DNA from: Spirodela intermedia
Taxonomy: Eukaryota > Streptophyta > Magnoliopsida > Alismatales > Araceae
DNA length: 64,000 bases
Direction of reading: 5' to 3'
Assembly (NCBI GenBank): GCA_902729315.2
Contig: LR746266.1
Coordinates: forward strand, 2,142,759 to 2,206,758
Part shown: positions 21,300 through 32,863 of the stretch, piece by piece
How positions within the stretch are numbered: the stretch's first letter is position 1
How the letters are laid out: each line of letters begins with the position of its first letter
Translations under genes and position numbers: made by a program
Notes under the pieces: generated by a model
Databases searched by the model: none
Told to the model about the DNA's origin: nothing
What the model saw: the letters and a program-made list of their open reading frames with translations, nothing else

Positions 21300-21904
21300 C
21301 CTTTCGGAGTTATTCTTGGGTTGTTCTTGAGCGAAAACATTGTTCTTCTTTCTCATACAAAAATAGAAATCTGAAGAGTGCATCATTGATTTGGATTGTT
21401 CCCCTCTACCCTTTTCACCTTAAATCCATTCTGTTGTACTAGATGTAAGATTGAGAAGCACTACCTAGAGGTCGACATCAAGCCATGCATTCTAAGGGTT
21501 GTAAGTTTGATTTTTAATAGAGTTTTTATTATTTTCTTTTTTGATCTGTGAAATAATTTTATTTTCTTAGGCCTAATCATTTCTTTAATTTTTTCTCTTC
21601 TATTTTTATCACTCCAAAGACAATTTTTCGTTTACTACTTTTGATTCATTTAATTTTTAAATTCGTATTTACATTTATTTGGCATTTTATTTCTTATATT
21701 GCTTTGAATATCAATTTAAATCTTCTAATCAACTTCGTCATTCTTTAAATTAGAGAATAAAATATTTTTAAAACCCTTCCCTAAGGAGATAACCTAGCTC
21801 ACCACTATATCCATTTAAAATTATTATTATTATATTTGGTGAATCTAGTTCTATAAATTATTAAAATTGATTGATGATTCTAATAAGGACTTAGAACCAC
21901 ATCA
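21300..21904 (+). mobile_element. family E 5' LTR, right part
   Basis: Continues the E LTR after the A insertion and ends CCACATCA. The A target duplicate occupies 21295-21299. No ORF. Confidence 0.7.
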
Positions 21905-21910
21905 ATTTTT

Positions 21911-21927
21911 TGTGCCATTGCCAGGGA
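21911..21927 (+). other. primer-binding site of E, tRNA-Asp-like
   Basis: TGTGCCATTGCCAGGGA, six bases after the LTR. It resembles the Athila site with three or four changes. Confidence 0.7.
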
Positions 21928-22166
21928 AGGTAATTTCGAAATCTTTAATTCTCTATAGGAATTTGTTTTTCTATTTTCTACTCTTTCTTTTCATATCTCA
22001 TTTCTATGAAAAAACTAAAAATAAAAAATGTGAATTAATATTGCATGCTAGGAAGGAGATCATTAAAACCCAAATTAGCAGAACTACCTATATCTAGAGT
22101 TAAATCACCTCCTAATTTACTTAATTCACGAAAAATGGAGGAAAATAAAGAAAAACCTAGACCTAT

Positions 22167-23800
22167 TGATAAGTCTGCCTTATCATGAGTTAATAATTAG
22201 TAAATAATATAGTTTTAGCCTTAACTCATGATAAATAGACTTATATTTGTGTTAAAGTGTGAAAAGTGGTTTTTAGTTGATTAATGTGATTTTTTGGGTA
22301 ATTATGTGATTTTATACGAATTTATATGATTTTTACAGTCTTACTTTTGAGATAGATGAAGAAAAAGAAATAAAAATAAGACAAAATGAGGGGGAGACCC
22401 GCCGGCCAGCCGGGCCCGCAAGCGGGTCGGAAGCTCAGTCGGGGAGTAGCCGCGAGCAGGGGCTCGAGCGGCTTCAACCGATGGGGCACGTGTGTGCCAC
22501 TCCCCTTCCACGTCACCGGTGGCCAGCCGACTGTGCGGCAAGGAGTGGTCGTACACGCGAGAGAAGGAACTTTGCTTAGAAAGCTAACATTACTATATAT
22601 TCGCCCGAAAAATCGGTGCACAACCGATGTGGGACTAAACCCGCGTCACACCTTCCTCAAAAGGGGCGGACAACCGGCGCGGGTTTGAATCCTCCTAGAG
22701 TCAAAATTCATATATTTTTATCTAATTATCACGACTTTCCTACAGATCGCCGGTGAAGGATTAAGCAACGAGAATCACTGGGTCATCGGCAAAAATCTCG
22801 TCAACGCGATTCGCGGAGCATTGCTACTAAAATTGCTGAACGATTCACGATAAAAGGATCGTGAATCCATTGAGTAAATCATCTCCGATTGATCGATGAA
22901 CAAGTCGTCGTCGGGAAGAGGACGATCTGTTAGGAGACGAGTCGCCACCTCCTGAGAGCGTACCAGATGCGATGAAGAGTCTCCTCTTACTGCGCAGACC
23001 TGAGGATGAAGCTCCCTGACACGCGCCCCACCTCCATCCAGCTCCTTTTCGTCGGGTGACAACTGTCGGAGAGCTGCAAAGTCACTATTTTTCCGCTCCG
23101 CCGGGTGACAGCCGCCAGAGACGACTCGATGACCCATTTCATTAATCTCTAGACTTTGCAAGAAGATCTAGAGATTGCCCACGTCGTCTTTGTCCAAGGA
23201 GAGCCTTCGAGGCCGTAGACACTACATGACGATCCTCCCGAACGCTCAGGATTCTGGTGCATCGCCAACGCATCGCCGTCGCGACGCCGGAACTCTATTT
23301 TTCTGCTTTCAACTTAATTTCCGTTTCATTTAGTGATAATTTTTTGATTTTGAATTTACCAACATATATTTCATTTCATTACGATTCTTTCGTCTTTTAC
23401 AGATCTTAATTTGATCAATTAAATCGTCTGTAATCGCTTACGTAAGAATCACCGGGCAGAACTTTGTTTCCGCCCAATTCGCGTTCGTTGGGCGCTGACG
23501 TCATCCTGACGCCCGCACCCTTATTTCCTTTTTTCGTGAATTTCAAATATATTTCCTTGTCATTTCTTAGTGTAAAACTCATATAAAATAGTATTCTCTA
23601 AGGAAAATTCTGAATAATTACCAGATATTATATTACATCCCTGTGATCAACTGGAAAATTACTGCTATTTTTGAAAGTTTTATTGAATTATAATTGATAT
23701 ATTTGTTCAGAAATACTTCTAAATATCCAAAAATTCATATTTTCTAGTTTTATAAATTTTATATTTGCGTGATTTAATATACAACGACTAAGTTACATCA
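22167..23800 (+). mobile_element. family A solo LTR in E gag
   Basis: 1634 bp, sense, flanked by a perfect 5-bp duplication cctat (22162-22166, 23801-23805). It has a perfect 14-bp terminal inverted repeat (22180-22193 with 22221-22234), TTACGTAA at 23438 and TGACGTCA at 23496. A 128-codon version of the antisense ORF is at 22775-23161 (minus). Confidence 0.9.
22842..22867 (+). promoter_or_regulatory. 10-bp leader stem-loop with a paired substitution
   Basis: GATTCACGAT, loop AAAAGG, ATCGTGAATC: a perfect 10-bp stem. The commoner A version (39932-39957) has GATTCGCGAT and ATCGCGAATC, so both arms changed and pairing was kept. Confidence 0.55.
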
Positions 23801-24973
23801 CCTATCAGAGATTATTTTAATCCACCATCTGCACTTGATTTTCTGCAGCAACCTCTTTGCAAGCATGATATTAAATTAGGAATTTTTCAATTGCTGCCTA
23901 CATTTTATGGTAAAAATATTGAAGATCCTTATGATCATTTGCAAGAATTTCTTAAGGTTTGTGGGACTGTCAAAGAGGCTGATGATGAATTAAAATTAAC
24001 ATTGTTTCCTTTTCTTTGAAAAGTGATGCTAGCTATTGGATTTCTACTTTAGAAAAGGAGATAAAATCATGGCCTGATGTAGTGCAAGAATTTTTGAAAA
24101 AACTTTATCATAGGTGGAAAACCATGTTGATGAGAAAAATTATTATGAGTTTTACACAAAACAGCAATGAACCTTTGCATGAAGCATGGTATAGATTCAA
24201 AGCTATAGTGAGAAGATATCCTCATCATGGTATTCCTAAATGGCAAATAATTCAAATTTTTTATGATGGTTTATGTTCAGCCAACAAGCAAATGATTGAT
24301 GCATCATGGGGTGGCACATTTATGAATAAAAATGAAGATGAGGGATATTCTCTTTTGGAAGAACTTAGTGAGAACTCTTCTAACTATGTTTCTTCATCTT
24401 CTTTTAATAGATCTAAGGGTGGAATTTATGAGATTCGAAAATCAGATGATAAAGAATGGAAGAGTGAATTTGATGAGCTGAATTTTATGATGGAAAAATT
24501 CTTGCTTTTCAGGAAAAATTTAAGAGACAAGCTTGCAAAATTTTTTCAAGTTTAAATCATGCTAAAAATGAATGTCCTCAAATTATTCCTCCATCATATA
24601 CATCTGAACAAGTTCAATTAGCTCAAATTTTTAATAAGCCTACCCATGATTTTGTGTAGAATCTTATAAACCTAGATGGAGAAATCATCCAAATTTTTCA
24701 TGGAAAAATCAAAACATGTTTAGTGAGCAAAGCCCTTCTAGTTATCCCAACATGTAGGTTAGACCTCAGCAGCAAACATTTCCACCCATGCAAGGTCAAC
24801 CACATCCATCAAATTTTCAAGCACACCAACCATTAGGTCAAGGACAACAAGTCATGGGAAACAGTCAAGATAGTGACAATAAATTGAGTGGTTTACAACA
24901 GATCATGATTCAACAATAACAAATCATTCAACAATTATTACAACAACAAACTCAACAACAAGCCATTCAACAA

Positions 24974-25560
24974 TTGCTACAGCAACAACAACAAAATCAA
25001 TCCATGCATCAACTCACACAAAAACCACATGCAGCTCAACAATTTAGACCAAGTGGAGGCCAGCTACCTAGTCAACCCATAGCCAATCCACAAAATCATC
25101 CTCCTGGTTTTCAGAATCAAACTAACATGGTAAATGGAGGTTTTGAAGAACCTTTTGTACCATCTCAAATGGAAGACATGAAGGCCATTTCTCAGCTACG
25201 AAACGGAAAGGTTTTGAGTGATCCTTACCAACAAAAGGAGGATGGAAAAGACCTCTCTTCTATGGACAAAAACTTCAGAAGATCAAAAACAGAAAACTTT
25301 AGAGGAAGATGATGATTTTAGTGATGATGAAAAGGTTGAAAAATCAAAGGTTCAAGTAAATATTGACCCCAAGGAATATGTTTCCACTACACCTTTCCCT
25401 CATGCATTAAAACCAAAAGTTAAAAAGGGATTTATGCGTAATGATGAGCTGATGAAAAAATTTAAGGAAGTGCAGGTCAAGATCCCTCTCTTGGATGCCA
25501 TCAAGCATGTACCAAGTTATGCAAAATTTTTGAAGGTGCACACCTAAAAGAGAGAAGAGA
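24974..25560 (+). pseudogene. gag-to-protease linker of element E
   Basis: A glutamine-rich stretch (24910-25060, CAA repeats) leads into a PSQ-rich and acidic linker. The text PFPHALKPKVKKGFMRNDELMKKFKEVQVKIPLLDAIKHVPSYAKFLK follows in a shifted frame. That motif (PFPxRL...IPxxxALxxxPxYAKFLK) is the standard Athila linker before protease. Confidence 0.8.
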
Positions 25561-25602
25561 ATCATTCTTTCATCACAAGTAAGTGCAATTATTCTTGATC
25601 AA

Positions 25603-26142
25603 TTGCCCATGAAATGCAAAGATCCAAGTGCACCTCTAATCTCTTGTGAAATTGGTGGAATTATTTTTGATAATGCATTACTTGATTTAGGTGCTAGTGT
25701 TAATCTTTTACCTATTGTCATTGCTGAACATTTTAGGATTGGTGAGCTTAAACCAGCCTCTACAATTCTTCAATTTGTAGATAGATCTACCAAGAAACCT
25801 AAAGGAATATTAGAAGTTGTAATTATTAAGGTAGGTGAATGTTATTTTCTCGTTGATTTTCTGGTTTTAGACATGACATTGTCACATGAATTAGAATAAA
25901 TGCCTATCATTTCAGGATGTCCATTTCTTGCTACAGAAAAAGCAAATATTGATTGTGAAACTAGAATGCTAGATATTTTCTTTGAAGAACATAAAATGTC
26001 TCTTAATATTTTTAGAGCAGCTAATTATCCAAGGGGAGAAGAAGATTATTCCGATATTGATAGGATTGGTACTTTTCTTGATCATATATTTTTACATGAT
26101 AAACCATCTGATTTATATTTTACAACACCATGTGAAGAATAA
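25603..26142 (+). pseudogene. pro: Athila-type aspartic protease of element E
   Basis: This reads KDPSAPLISCEIGG, then the active-site block LLDLGASVNLLP, then ELKPASTILQFVDRSTKKPKGILEVVIIKVGECYFLVDFLVLDM. After one in-frame stop (TAA at 25897) comes MPIISGCPFLATEKANIDCE, matching the Athila PIILGRPFLATxxAxIDV block. DLGAS is the Athila form of the catalytic motif. The text ends at a stop near 26140 and no RT follows, because the element is truncated. Confidence 0.85.
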
Positions 26143-26185
26143 TTTTCTCTTCCTTTCCTCCCTTCTCCAACATTAGATCTTGCTT

Positions 26186-26658
26186 CATTTAGAGATAATT
26201 TATGTGATTTAAATTTCCAAACTACCCTTCATTCAATTACGATTCTTTAGGCTTTTACAGATCTTAATTTGACCAATTAAATCGTCTGTAATTACTTATG
26301 TGAGAATCACTACGTAAAACTCTATTTTTGCTCGATTTGTGTTCGTCAGGTGCTAACGTCATCTTGACATCTGCAGCCTTATTTCTCTTTTTCACGAATT
26401 TTAAATATATTTTATTTTTATTTCTTAATCTAAAATTTATAAAAAATTATATTCTTTAAGAAATTTTTTGAAATATCATCAGATATTATATTACATTCTT
26501 ATGATTTACTAGAATTTTTTTACTATTTTTAGAAATATTATTAAATTATAATTGATTTATTTGTTCAAAAGTACTTCTAAATATTTAAAAATTAATATTT
26601 TCTAGTTTTATAAATTTTAAACTTGCGTGATTTACCATATAATGACTAAATCACATCA
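26186..26658 (+). mobile_element. family A LTR, 3' fragment (sense)
   Basis: It aligns to the last ~470 bp of A LTRs from GCTTCATTTAG to AATCACATCA. It is followed by CTTATCA, the surviving tip of the outer reverse A LTR, and then by its agaga duplicate. The 5' part of this LTR is missing. Confidence 0.7.
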
Positions 26659-26670
26659 CTTATCAAGAGA

Positions 26671-27109
26671 TTAACTGGAGCATATCAAGATTGTCATAGG
26701 TCAGGCACCACTCAACCTAAGATTGACACACAACAAAGTCTATGCAAGATCTAATTCTGGGGCATCCTTATAATCTTTTCTATTGATAGATTAACTCTCA
26801 ATTCAAGCTAGTTTTATCATTTATTCTACAATTCCATAGTGTTAGATTCATTCTCTCTCCTTTGCCACACTTTTCATTTCTTTTGTCTTCACCCTGTTTT
26901 AGATTTAATTCTGCCTTTCATGATCTCAAGTATATCTATATATATATATATAAGAAATAAAATAAGTAAAATTATTACTCTCATTACCCACGCTCCCTGA
27001 GGATCAACCCTTACTTATCTTAAACTGAAGAGTGAGGTTTTATAAATGTTATTTACATGAACTTAGTTGCATCATAACAATATATTTAATTGTTAAATCG
27101 AGTTCATCA
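26671..27109 (+). mobile_element. family D 5' LTR, right part
   Basis: Continues the D LTR broken at 5699 and ends GAGTTCATCA before the D primer site. Confidence 0.85.
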
Positions 27110-27112
27110 AAT

Positions 27113-27130
27113 TGGTGCCATTGCTGGGGA
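27113..27130 (+). other. primer-binding site of D, tRNA-Asp-like
   Basis: TGGTGCCATTGCTGGGGA, three bases after the LTR. It differs from the A site at three positions. Confidence 0.8.
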
Positions 27131-27378
27131 GCTAGGTGTCATTGAGAGAATAGAATTTTCTTTTTTTTTCTTCAACAAACAGTTTTTTGAGCCATCAGTC
27201 AAGGGTTTCTCAAAAAAAATATCAATTTTCACATATACAATTTCGTAAAATTTTTGAGCAACTAGCTCAACGAAAGTTAGCATTTCTTATTTTTCTTTTC
27301 TATAACATTTCTTTCACTATAGAAATTCATCAAAGAGGTCTTCAAAAAGTATGCCTTACTTGAACCCTTTGATTATTT

Positions 27379-27909
27379 ATGCACAATACTAGATCTAAGA
27401 AATCAAATGTAGTGGACCTTGATTCAATAGAGAGGTCTACAATTCTTGAGGATAGAAGTAACTATGAAGCAATTGTTGAGGAGATGGACCCATCACAAAA
27501 CCCAAGGAATAAAGATTTACCACAAGACCATGATGATAGAAGAATGAAAATGAGAGAGCATCATAATCATATGGGGAGTAAACCAGGCACTAAAATCTAC
27601 CCACCTTTGAGAGAAAGAGTGAGTTTAAAGATAGAAAATATATTTATTAACTTCTTAATTAGTTTTCATGGACTATCTAGTGAAGATCTTTATTCATACT
27701 TGGAGGAATGGACTGAAAATATTCATTGAATCAATTTTGAAGAGTCACTAGTGAAGTCATGAAGATGAAATTTTTTCCTTTGACTTTAAAAGATAGAGCT
27801 AAGGAATGATTTAAGAATTTGGGAATGAGATTTGAAAGTTGAGAAGAAATAGAAAAGTACTTTCTAAAAAAATTTATTCCTTAGAGAAGACTAACTTCTA
27901 TAGGAAAGA
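27379..27909 (+). pseudogene. gag: gag of element D, N-terminal part
   Basis: The frame begins MHNTRSKKSNVVDLDS, followed by an acidic stretch and KIENIFINFLISFHGLSSEDLYSYLEEW. After a frameshift it reads KFFPLTLKDRAKE-stop-FKNLGMRFES, then KYFLKKFIP. These are the Athila/Retrotrans_gag landmarks. Several stops make it non-functional. It is cut at 27909 by a C LTR and resumes at 38814 with FSQGNDTFSEP. Confidence 0.8.
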
Positions 27910-28762
27910 TGTTAAAGCTAAATTTTTGTGTTTTAATTAGTTTTATTATTTTATTTTATTTTTTAACTTATAGAATAATTATAAGATCTATTGTTAATTT
28001 TAGAAGTATGAAGTTAAAATACTTAGTATAGTTTTTGATTATTTTAAAATATAAAATAAAAAATAAAAAATATTTCACCTACCAGCAAGTTGACACTTGG
28101 CAGCTAACTTAGAAGGGAGCTACAGTTGAGTGGGTAGACCTAGACTAGGGTAGCCGCGAGCTGGGCTCAAGTGGTGAAGGACTCACTCCACGCACATGTG
28201 CATCACTCCCCGACCATATCCCAATGGCCAACTAGTCGTGGAACAAGGAGTGTCATACACACATGCATGCACTAGGGCGGACCAGCTTTTGCCCTCTCCC
28301 AAGATGGTCCTAGGCATTATTTTATTTATGGAGAAGGGATCTCTAAAGATGATAACTTTGATTTATATTTGGCTCATGCATCTAAAATATTTTGCATGCG
28401 AGACTAAAGGTTTTCATCTATCTCAGGGTAGTCAACTAGAGCACAGTGTGATCTAGCATTATTCAGCGAGCCATGTCATCAAATAAGCGAGATCCTATGG
28501 TGGGTGAGCTACCACAATACTAGATGCATAAAATGATCCATTGGCAGTTCACAAATCTAACGCCACTAAGCACACACATGGCCTTAAAGGATGATCTAAC
28601 AGCTAAGGAGCCACCATGATACCAAGGACTTAAGTTCTTGATCGGTAGCGATTCATGGCAAGTTGATCTTGTGTCACTCAGCATCCCACGTGGGGAAGCA
28701 CATCTGATCCAATGGCACACGAAGCAACATGATACTAGGAACTTAAGTTTTCACATGTATCA
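27910..28762 (+). mobile_element. family C solo LTR copy 2, part 1 (other parts 36537-37213 and 38290-38808)
   Basis: TGTTAAAGCTA...GTACATCA, inserted in D gag. Flanks are aaaga (27905-27909) and aaagc (38809-38813), a 4/5 duplication, and the gag text resumes on the far side. It is interrupted by a minus-strand A element at 28763 and by a solo D LTR at 37214. Compared with copy 1, about 175 bp (copy-1 positions ~4046-4221) are missing at the A insertion point. Confidence 0.75.
28150..28260 (+). promoter_or_regulatory. U3 module of C copy 2 shared with family A
   Basis: Aligns over its whole length with 39535-39646 in family A; see 3430-3539. Confidence 0.5.
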
Positions 28763-29583
28763 TGATGTGACTTAGTCATTGTATAGTAAGTCACGCAAAT
28801 TTAAAATTTATAAAACTAGAAAATACAAATTTTCAGATATTTAGAAGGATTTTTGACCAAATATATCAATTATAATTCAATAAAAATTCTAAAAATAGTG
28901 GTAATTTTCCAGGTCCATCACAGGGATGTAATATAATATCAGGTAATTATTTAGAAATTTTCTCAAAGAATATTATTTTCTATGAATTTTATCCTAGGAA
29001 ATGAAAATTAAATATATTTAAAATTCACGAAAAAGGGAAATAAGAGTGTGGACGTCAAGATGACATCAGCGCCCAGCAAATACAAATCGGGCAGAAATAG
29101 AGTTCCGCCCGATGATTCTTACGTAAGCGATTACATATGATTTAATTGATCAAATTAAGATTTGTAAAAACTGGAAGAATCGTAATGTAATGAAGTATAT
29201 CTTGGTAAATTTAAATCACACAAATTATCACTAAGTGAAGTAGAAATTAAGTTGAAAGTAGGAAAACAAAGTTCCGGCATCGCGGTGGCGATACGTCGAC
29301 GATGCACCAGAATCCTAAGCATTCGAGAGGATCGTCGTGTAGTGTCTATGGCCTCAAAGGCTCTCCTAGGACAAGGACGACGTGGGCAATCTCTAGATCT
29401 CCTTGCGAAGTTTAGAGATCAATGAAATAGGTCATTGAATCGTCTCCGGTGACTGTCACTCAGCAAAGCGGAAAAACACTAACTTTGCGGCTCTCTGGCG
29501 GCTGTCACCCGATAGAGAGGAGCTGGATAGAGGTGGGGTGCATGTCAAGGAGTTTCATCCTCTAGTCTGCTCAACAAGAGAAG
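28763..29583 (-). mobile_element. family A 3' LTR fragment of the 28763-36536 element
   Basis: Reverse A LTR starting TGATGTGACTTAG, cut at 29583 by another reverse A LTR. Left target would be tatca (28758-28762). The right flank at 36537 is cctaa, so no duplication is preserved. Confidence 0.7.
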
Positions 29584-30095
29584 TGACGTGACTTAGTCGT
29601 TGTATAGTCAATCACGCAAATTTAAAATTTATAAAACTAGAAAATATGAATTTTCAGATATTTAGAAGTTTTTTTGAACAAATATATGAATTTTAATTCA
29701 ATTAAACTTCCAAAAATAGCGCTAATTTTCTTGGTTGATCAGAGGGATGTAATATATTATCAGGTAATTATTCAGAATTTTTCTCATCTAATATTATTTT
29801 CTAAGAATCTAATACTAGGAACTAAAATTAAATATATTTAAAATTCACAAAAAAGGGAAAGAAGGGTGCGGACGTCATGATGACGCCAGCTCTCGGAAAA
29901 CACAAATCGGACGAAAATAGAGTTTCACCTGGCGATTCTTATGTAAGCGATTACAGATGATTTAATTGATTAAATTAAGACCTATAACAATTGAATGAAG
30001 TATATCTTGGTAAATTTAAATCACACAAATTATCACCAAATGAAGCAAAAAGTAAGTTGAAAGTAGGAAAACAAAGTTCCAGCGTTATGGCGGCT
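29584..30095 (-). mobile_element. second reverse A LTR, truncated, inserted in an A LTR
   Basis: Starts TGACGTGACTTAGTCG inside the preceding A LTR. It stops abruptly near 30095 and joins A internal sequence, so a deletion removed the rest of both LTRs and the 3' spacer. Confidence 0.7.
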
Positions 30096-30237
30096 TAAAA
30101 AAATCAGAGCTTAAAACAAGTACTACGAAATTCTAAGTAAAACAGAGCTTAAAAAAATCAAACAAAATGAAATAAAAACCATGGGTTGCCTCCCTTGCAG
30201 GGCTGAATTTAATGTCTTCAGCTGGACAGCTCTTAGA

Positions 30238-32550
30238 TCATATAAGATGATCTATGGCCATCAAAATATATTTGTATCCCAAGGTAAGTTTCATGATATT
30301 CTTTTTCAGATTTGACATAAATTCATATACTTCATATATATACCTTGACATACTTTCAGTCAAAACAAAATGGAAATTAACAAAATTCTCCTAAAAATAA
30401 TATTTCCATTTTGAAGAGAATCTTTCCTCATTTCTATCTTATTTTGTAAGGCTCTCATTCATTAATAAATACTTTCTATTAATAGACCATAAAATGTGAT
30501 CAACCCATATAATTTTCAAATTAACTCTTACCCAATCTAGAATCTTTTCATCTAGATTGATATCTCTAATTCTTCCATTCATCCATTTCTTAATGTCTTC
30601 TTTTATCTATAGAATCTTCCCCCAGTCCATTTTATCTTCTATACATATTTGTTCCATTTGCAAGGAGTGAAATATTTCAAGCTTAGAAGTAGTTCTAATG
30701 GGCTGTGGGTTTTGAAGGATGGAAGGATTGTCTTATTTAATCTCAGATCCAATGAATTCAGTAAAATTCAAATTTTCTCCAAAATTATCTCTATATTCAT
30801 ATCCATTATTTTCGTTTCTCTCCATTAGTTGAATCAACTCTTTTTCTAACTTTTTGTTTCTCAACTCATCAAATTCTTCATCTTCCCAAGAGCTATCTCT
30901 TAATTTAGGTATATGATATACATCATCATTCTCACTATCAACATCCATGGCTGCAAAATTATGATTAAATTTATTAATTTCGTCTCCTACATCTCCCAAA
31001 TCAATTGACTTTTCCTCACCTGAAATATGTTTTTCTTCATTTCTGTCCTTACTCCCTTCTACTAAAATTTGGATGATTCTTCCGTGATTAGCTGCTATTT
31101 CTTTATCTAAGGTTCTTTCTCCTCATCATCCTCACTATATTCATTCATCAATTGTGAGTAATAAATGATTTTATTCAAATTTTCTGCTACTATATTTTCA
31201 GCCTTAATATTCTCATTTACTTCTAATGGCTCATCGATTTCTTCCAATAATTGGAAATAAGGATCAGGTAAAATATTCTCACTCAATGTATTCACTGTCC
31301 TAATATTTTCATTTTGTGAGTTTTTTTTTAAATTTATCCACCTAGACTCTCCTTGCTGAAATCCTACTATTGGATAGTTTCCTGAATTTTCTATGGGCTG
31401 ACTAGGTGGCTGTCCCTCTTCTCTTCTATTCTCAAAAGTCTCTATAATTTGTTTTTGGTGCAACATCATTTGATTCATAGTTTGTTATATCATTTGGCTC
31501 ATTTGCTGCATCATTTTCATAGCATCATGTTGGATTTGAGAGGGCTGATTTTTCTAAAATCTGTGTTCTTGTTTTGGACAAAATTCAAAATTTGAATTGG
31601 ATCCAAGTGCTTCTGGATTTTGAATATTATTTGGGTTTTTCCATAAAAATTTATTCCCCCAATTAGGATTATAAAAATTAGAAAAATATTCCCTATTTTT
31701 ACTAAAATTGTGGGGTATCTGCACTTATTCTTGCCTAGGATGATATTGAAATTCGAAATAATCATTTTCACCATTCATAGGACAAGCAATATATGCATTC
31801 AATTGAAGATTAGGAGGCTTTCTAATATTCTCAATAAGTAAATCAAGTTTTTTTAATTTTTGATTAATCTGATTAATCTCATTTCTTAAATTAGAATCAT
31901 CATCATGATGTAATTCATAAATTTCTCTCTTCTTATCCTTGTCACATAATTCAAAAGAGGCTTGATCTCTAGAATTTTCACTTAAATTCTCATAAAGACT
32001 GTAAATCGCATTAGGAGTTTTTTCCATAAAAGCTCCTCCACTTGGGTATAGCATGATCAGGACATTTTCTAAGTAAATCTTTGAATTTTTTCCATGTCTC
32101 ATGTAATGTGTCTCCTAGTCTTTGAGAAAAACTCTATATATATTTTCTCATATTTTAAGTTTTTCTCAAGGGATAAAATTTTAAAAGAAAGGCGTGTTCT
32201 ATATCTTTTCAACTAGTTAATTCTCTATCTAATGTGGATAGCCAATAGCTAGCTTTGTCTCTAAGTGTATGAGGAAATAATTTCATCTTAATAATTTTCA
32301 GTGTAACTTGAGGGAGATTAACTAAATCATATACCATATGAAATTTTTCTAAGTGCTGATGAGGTTCCTCTAAAGTCAATCCATGAAAATTAGGGAGCAT
32401 TTGAAAAATTCCTAGATTTATTTCGAATTTAATAGTGAGTGCTAATGGAACTCTAATATTGGATGCTCTTTGAAATGAATTAGGGATATAATGATTTTTC
32501 ATGGCCATAGGATTGTTCTCAATTTGACCTATACTTCCTTTAGGATTCAT
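30238..32550 (-). pseudogene. gag: gag-like polyprotein, second A element
   Basis: Minus-strand copy of the 15709-18093 protein. It starts MNPKGSIGQIENNPMAMKN at 32550 and ends at the same stop (30238-30240). The N-terminal gag core (NFHGLTLEEPHQHLEKFH, KLFPHTLRDKASYWL) is readable to 32209, then several frameshifts and stops follow. The acidic central part (31107-31478, 30733-30999) and the C-terminal block are still recognisable. Here TGG, CAG and TTA stand where the reference copy has stops at 17440, 16606/17626 and 16075. No pol follows. Confidence 0.85.
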
Positions 32551-32839
32551 CAAAATTAATTTTTCTTTCAGATTTTTAGTTTTGAATGAAATAATAAAAG
32601 AATTTTCTAGCCTTGGATACAAGGATCTTCTACTATGCATAAAAAATCAATAAATTCGAGGAAAAAGTTTAGTAATTATTACCCTCCTTCAGTATGCTCT
32701 AGTCCTCGCCTTGCTTCTCTTCATTCCCGTTTTTCTTTTGAAAAAAAAAAATTCAGCAAAAAGAAAATAAAACAAGAGTTAACTTTTTTTTTGTGTATTC
32801 TAAGAGAAAAATAGAAAAATACTAAATATTATGCAATAC

Positions 32840-32858
32840 ATCCTCAGCAACAGCACCA
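32840..32858 (-). other. primer-binding site, second A element
   Basis: The minus strand reads TGGTGCTGTTGCTGAGGAT, a transition-decayed form of the A primer site, five bases from the LTR. Confidence 0.75.
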
Positions 32859-32863
32859 AAATT

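Larger units (their letters stand above)
22045..24600 (+). pseudogene. gag: Athila-type gag of element E, split by a solo LTR
   Basis: The frame starts at ATG 22045 (MLGRRSLKPKLAELP), reaches KPRP at 22166, and continues in the same frame after the solo A LTR (IRDYFNPPSA at 23804) because the 5-bp duplication restores the codon. A one-base loss near 24010 shifts the frame. From 24016 it reads the Athila gag core: SYWISTLEKEIKSWPDVVQEFLKK, EAWYRFKAIVRRYPHHGIPKW, IFYDGL, GGTFMNK, LLEELSEN. After another shift a knuckle survives as C-x2-F-x4-H-x4-C. Not functional. Confidence 0.85.
5700..26665 (-). mobile_element. outer minus-strand family A element, heavily nested and truncated
   Basis: The left end is an A LTR in reverse (TGACGTGACTTAG at 5700). 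The right end keeps only the last seven bases, CTTATCA (26659-26665). The duplicated target agaga is at 5695-5699 and 26666-26670, inside the D LTR. Of the internal part only the 3' spacer (9643-10876) and a short stretch down to 12846 remain. Element E was inserted there, and everything from the E protease to the A 5' LTR has been lost or replaced by a sense-strand A LTR fragment. Insertions inside include B copy 1, a solo A LTR, element E, the A element at 13766 and another solo A LTR. Confidence 0.75.
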
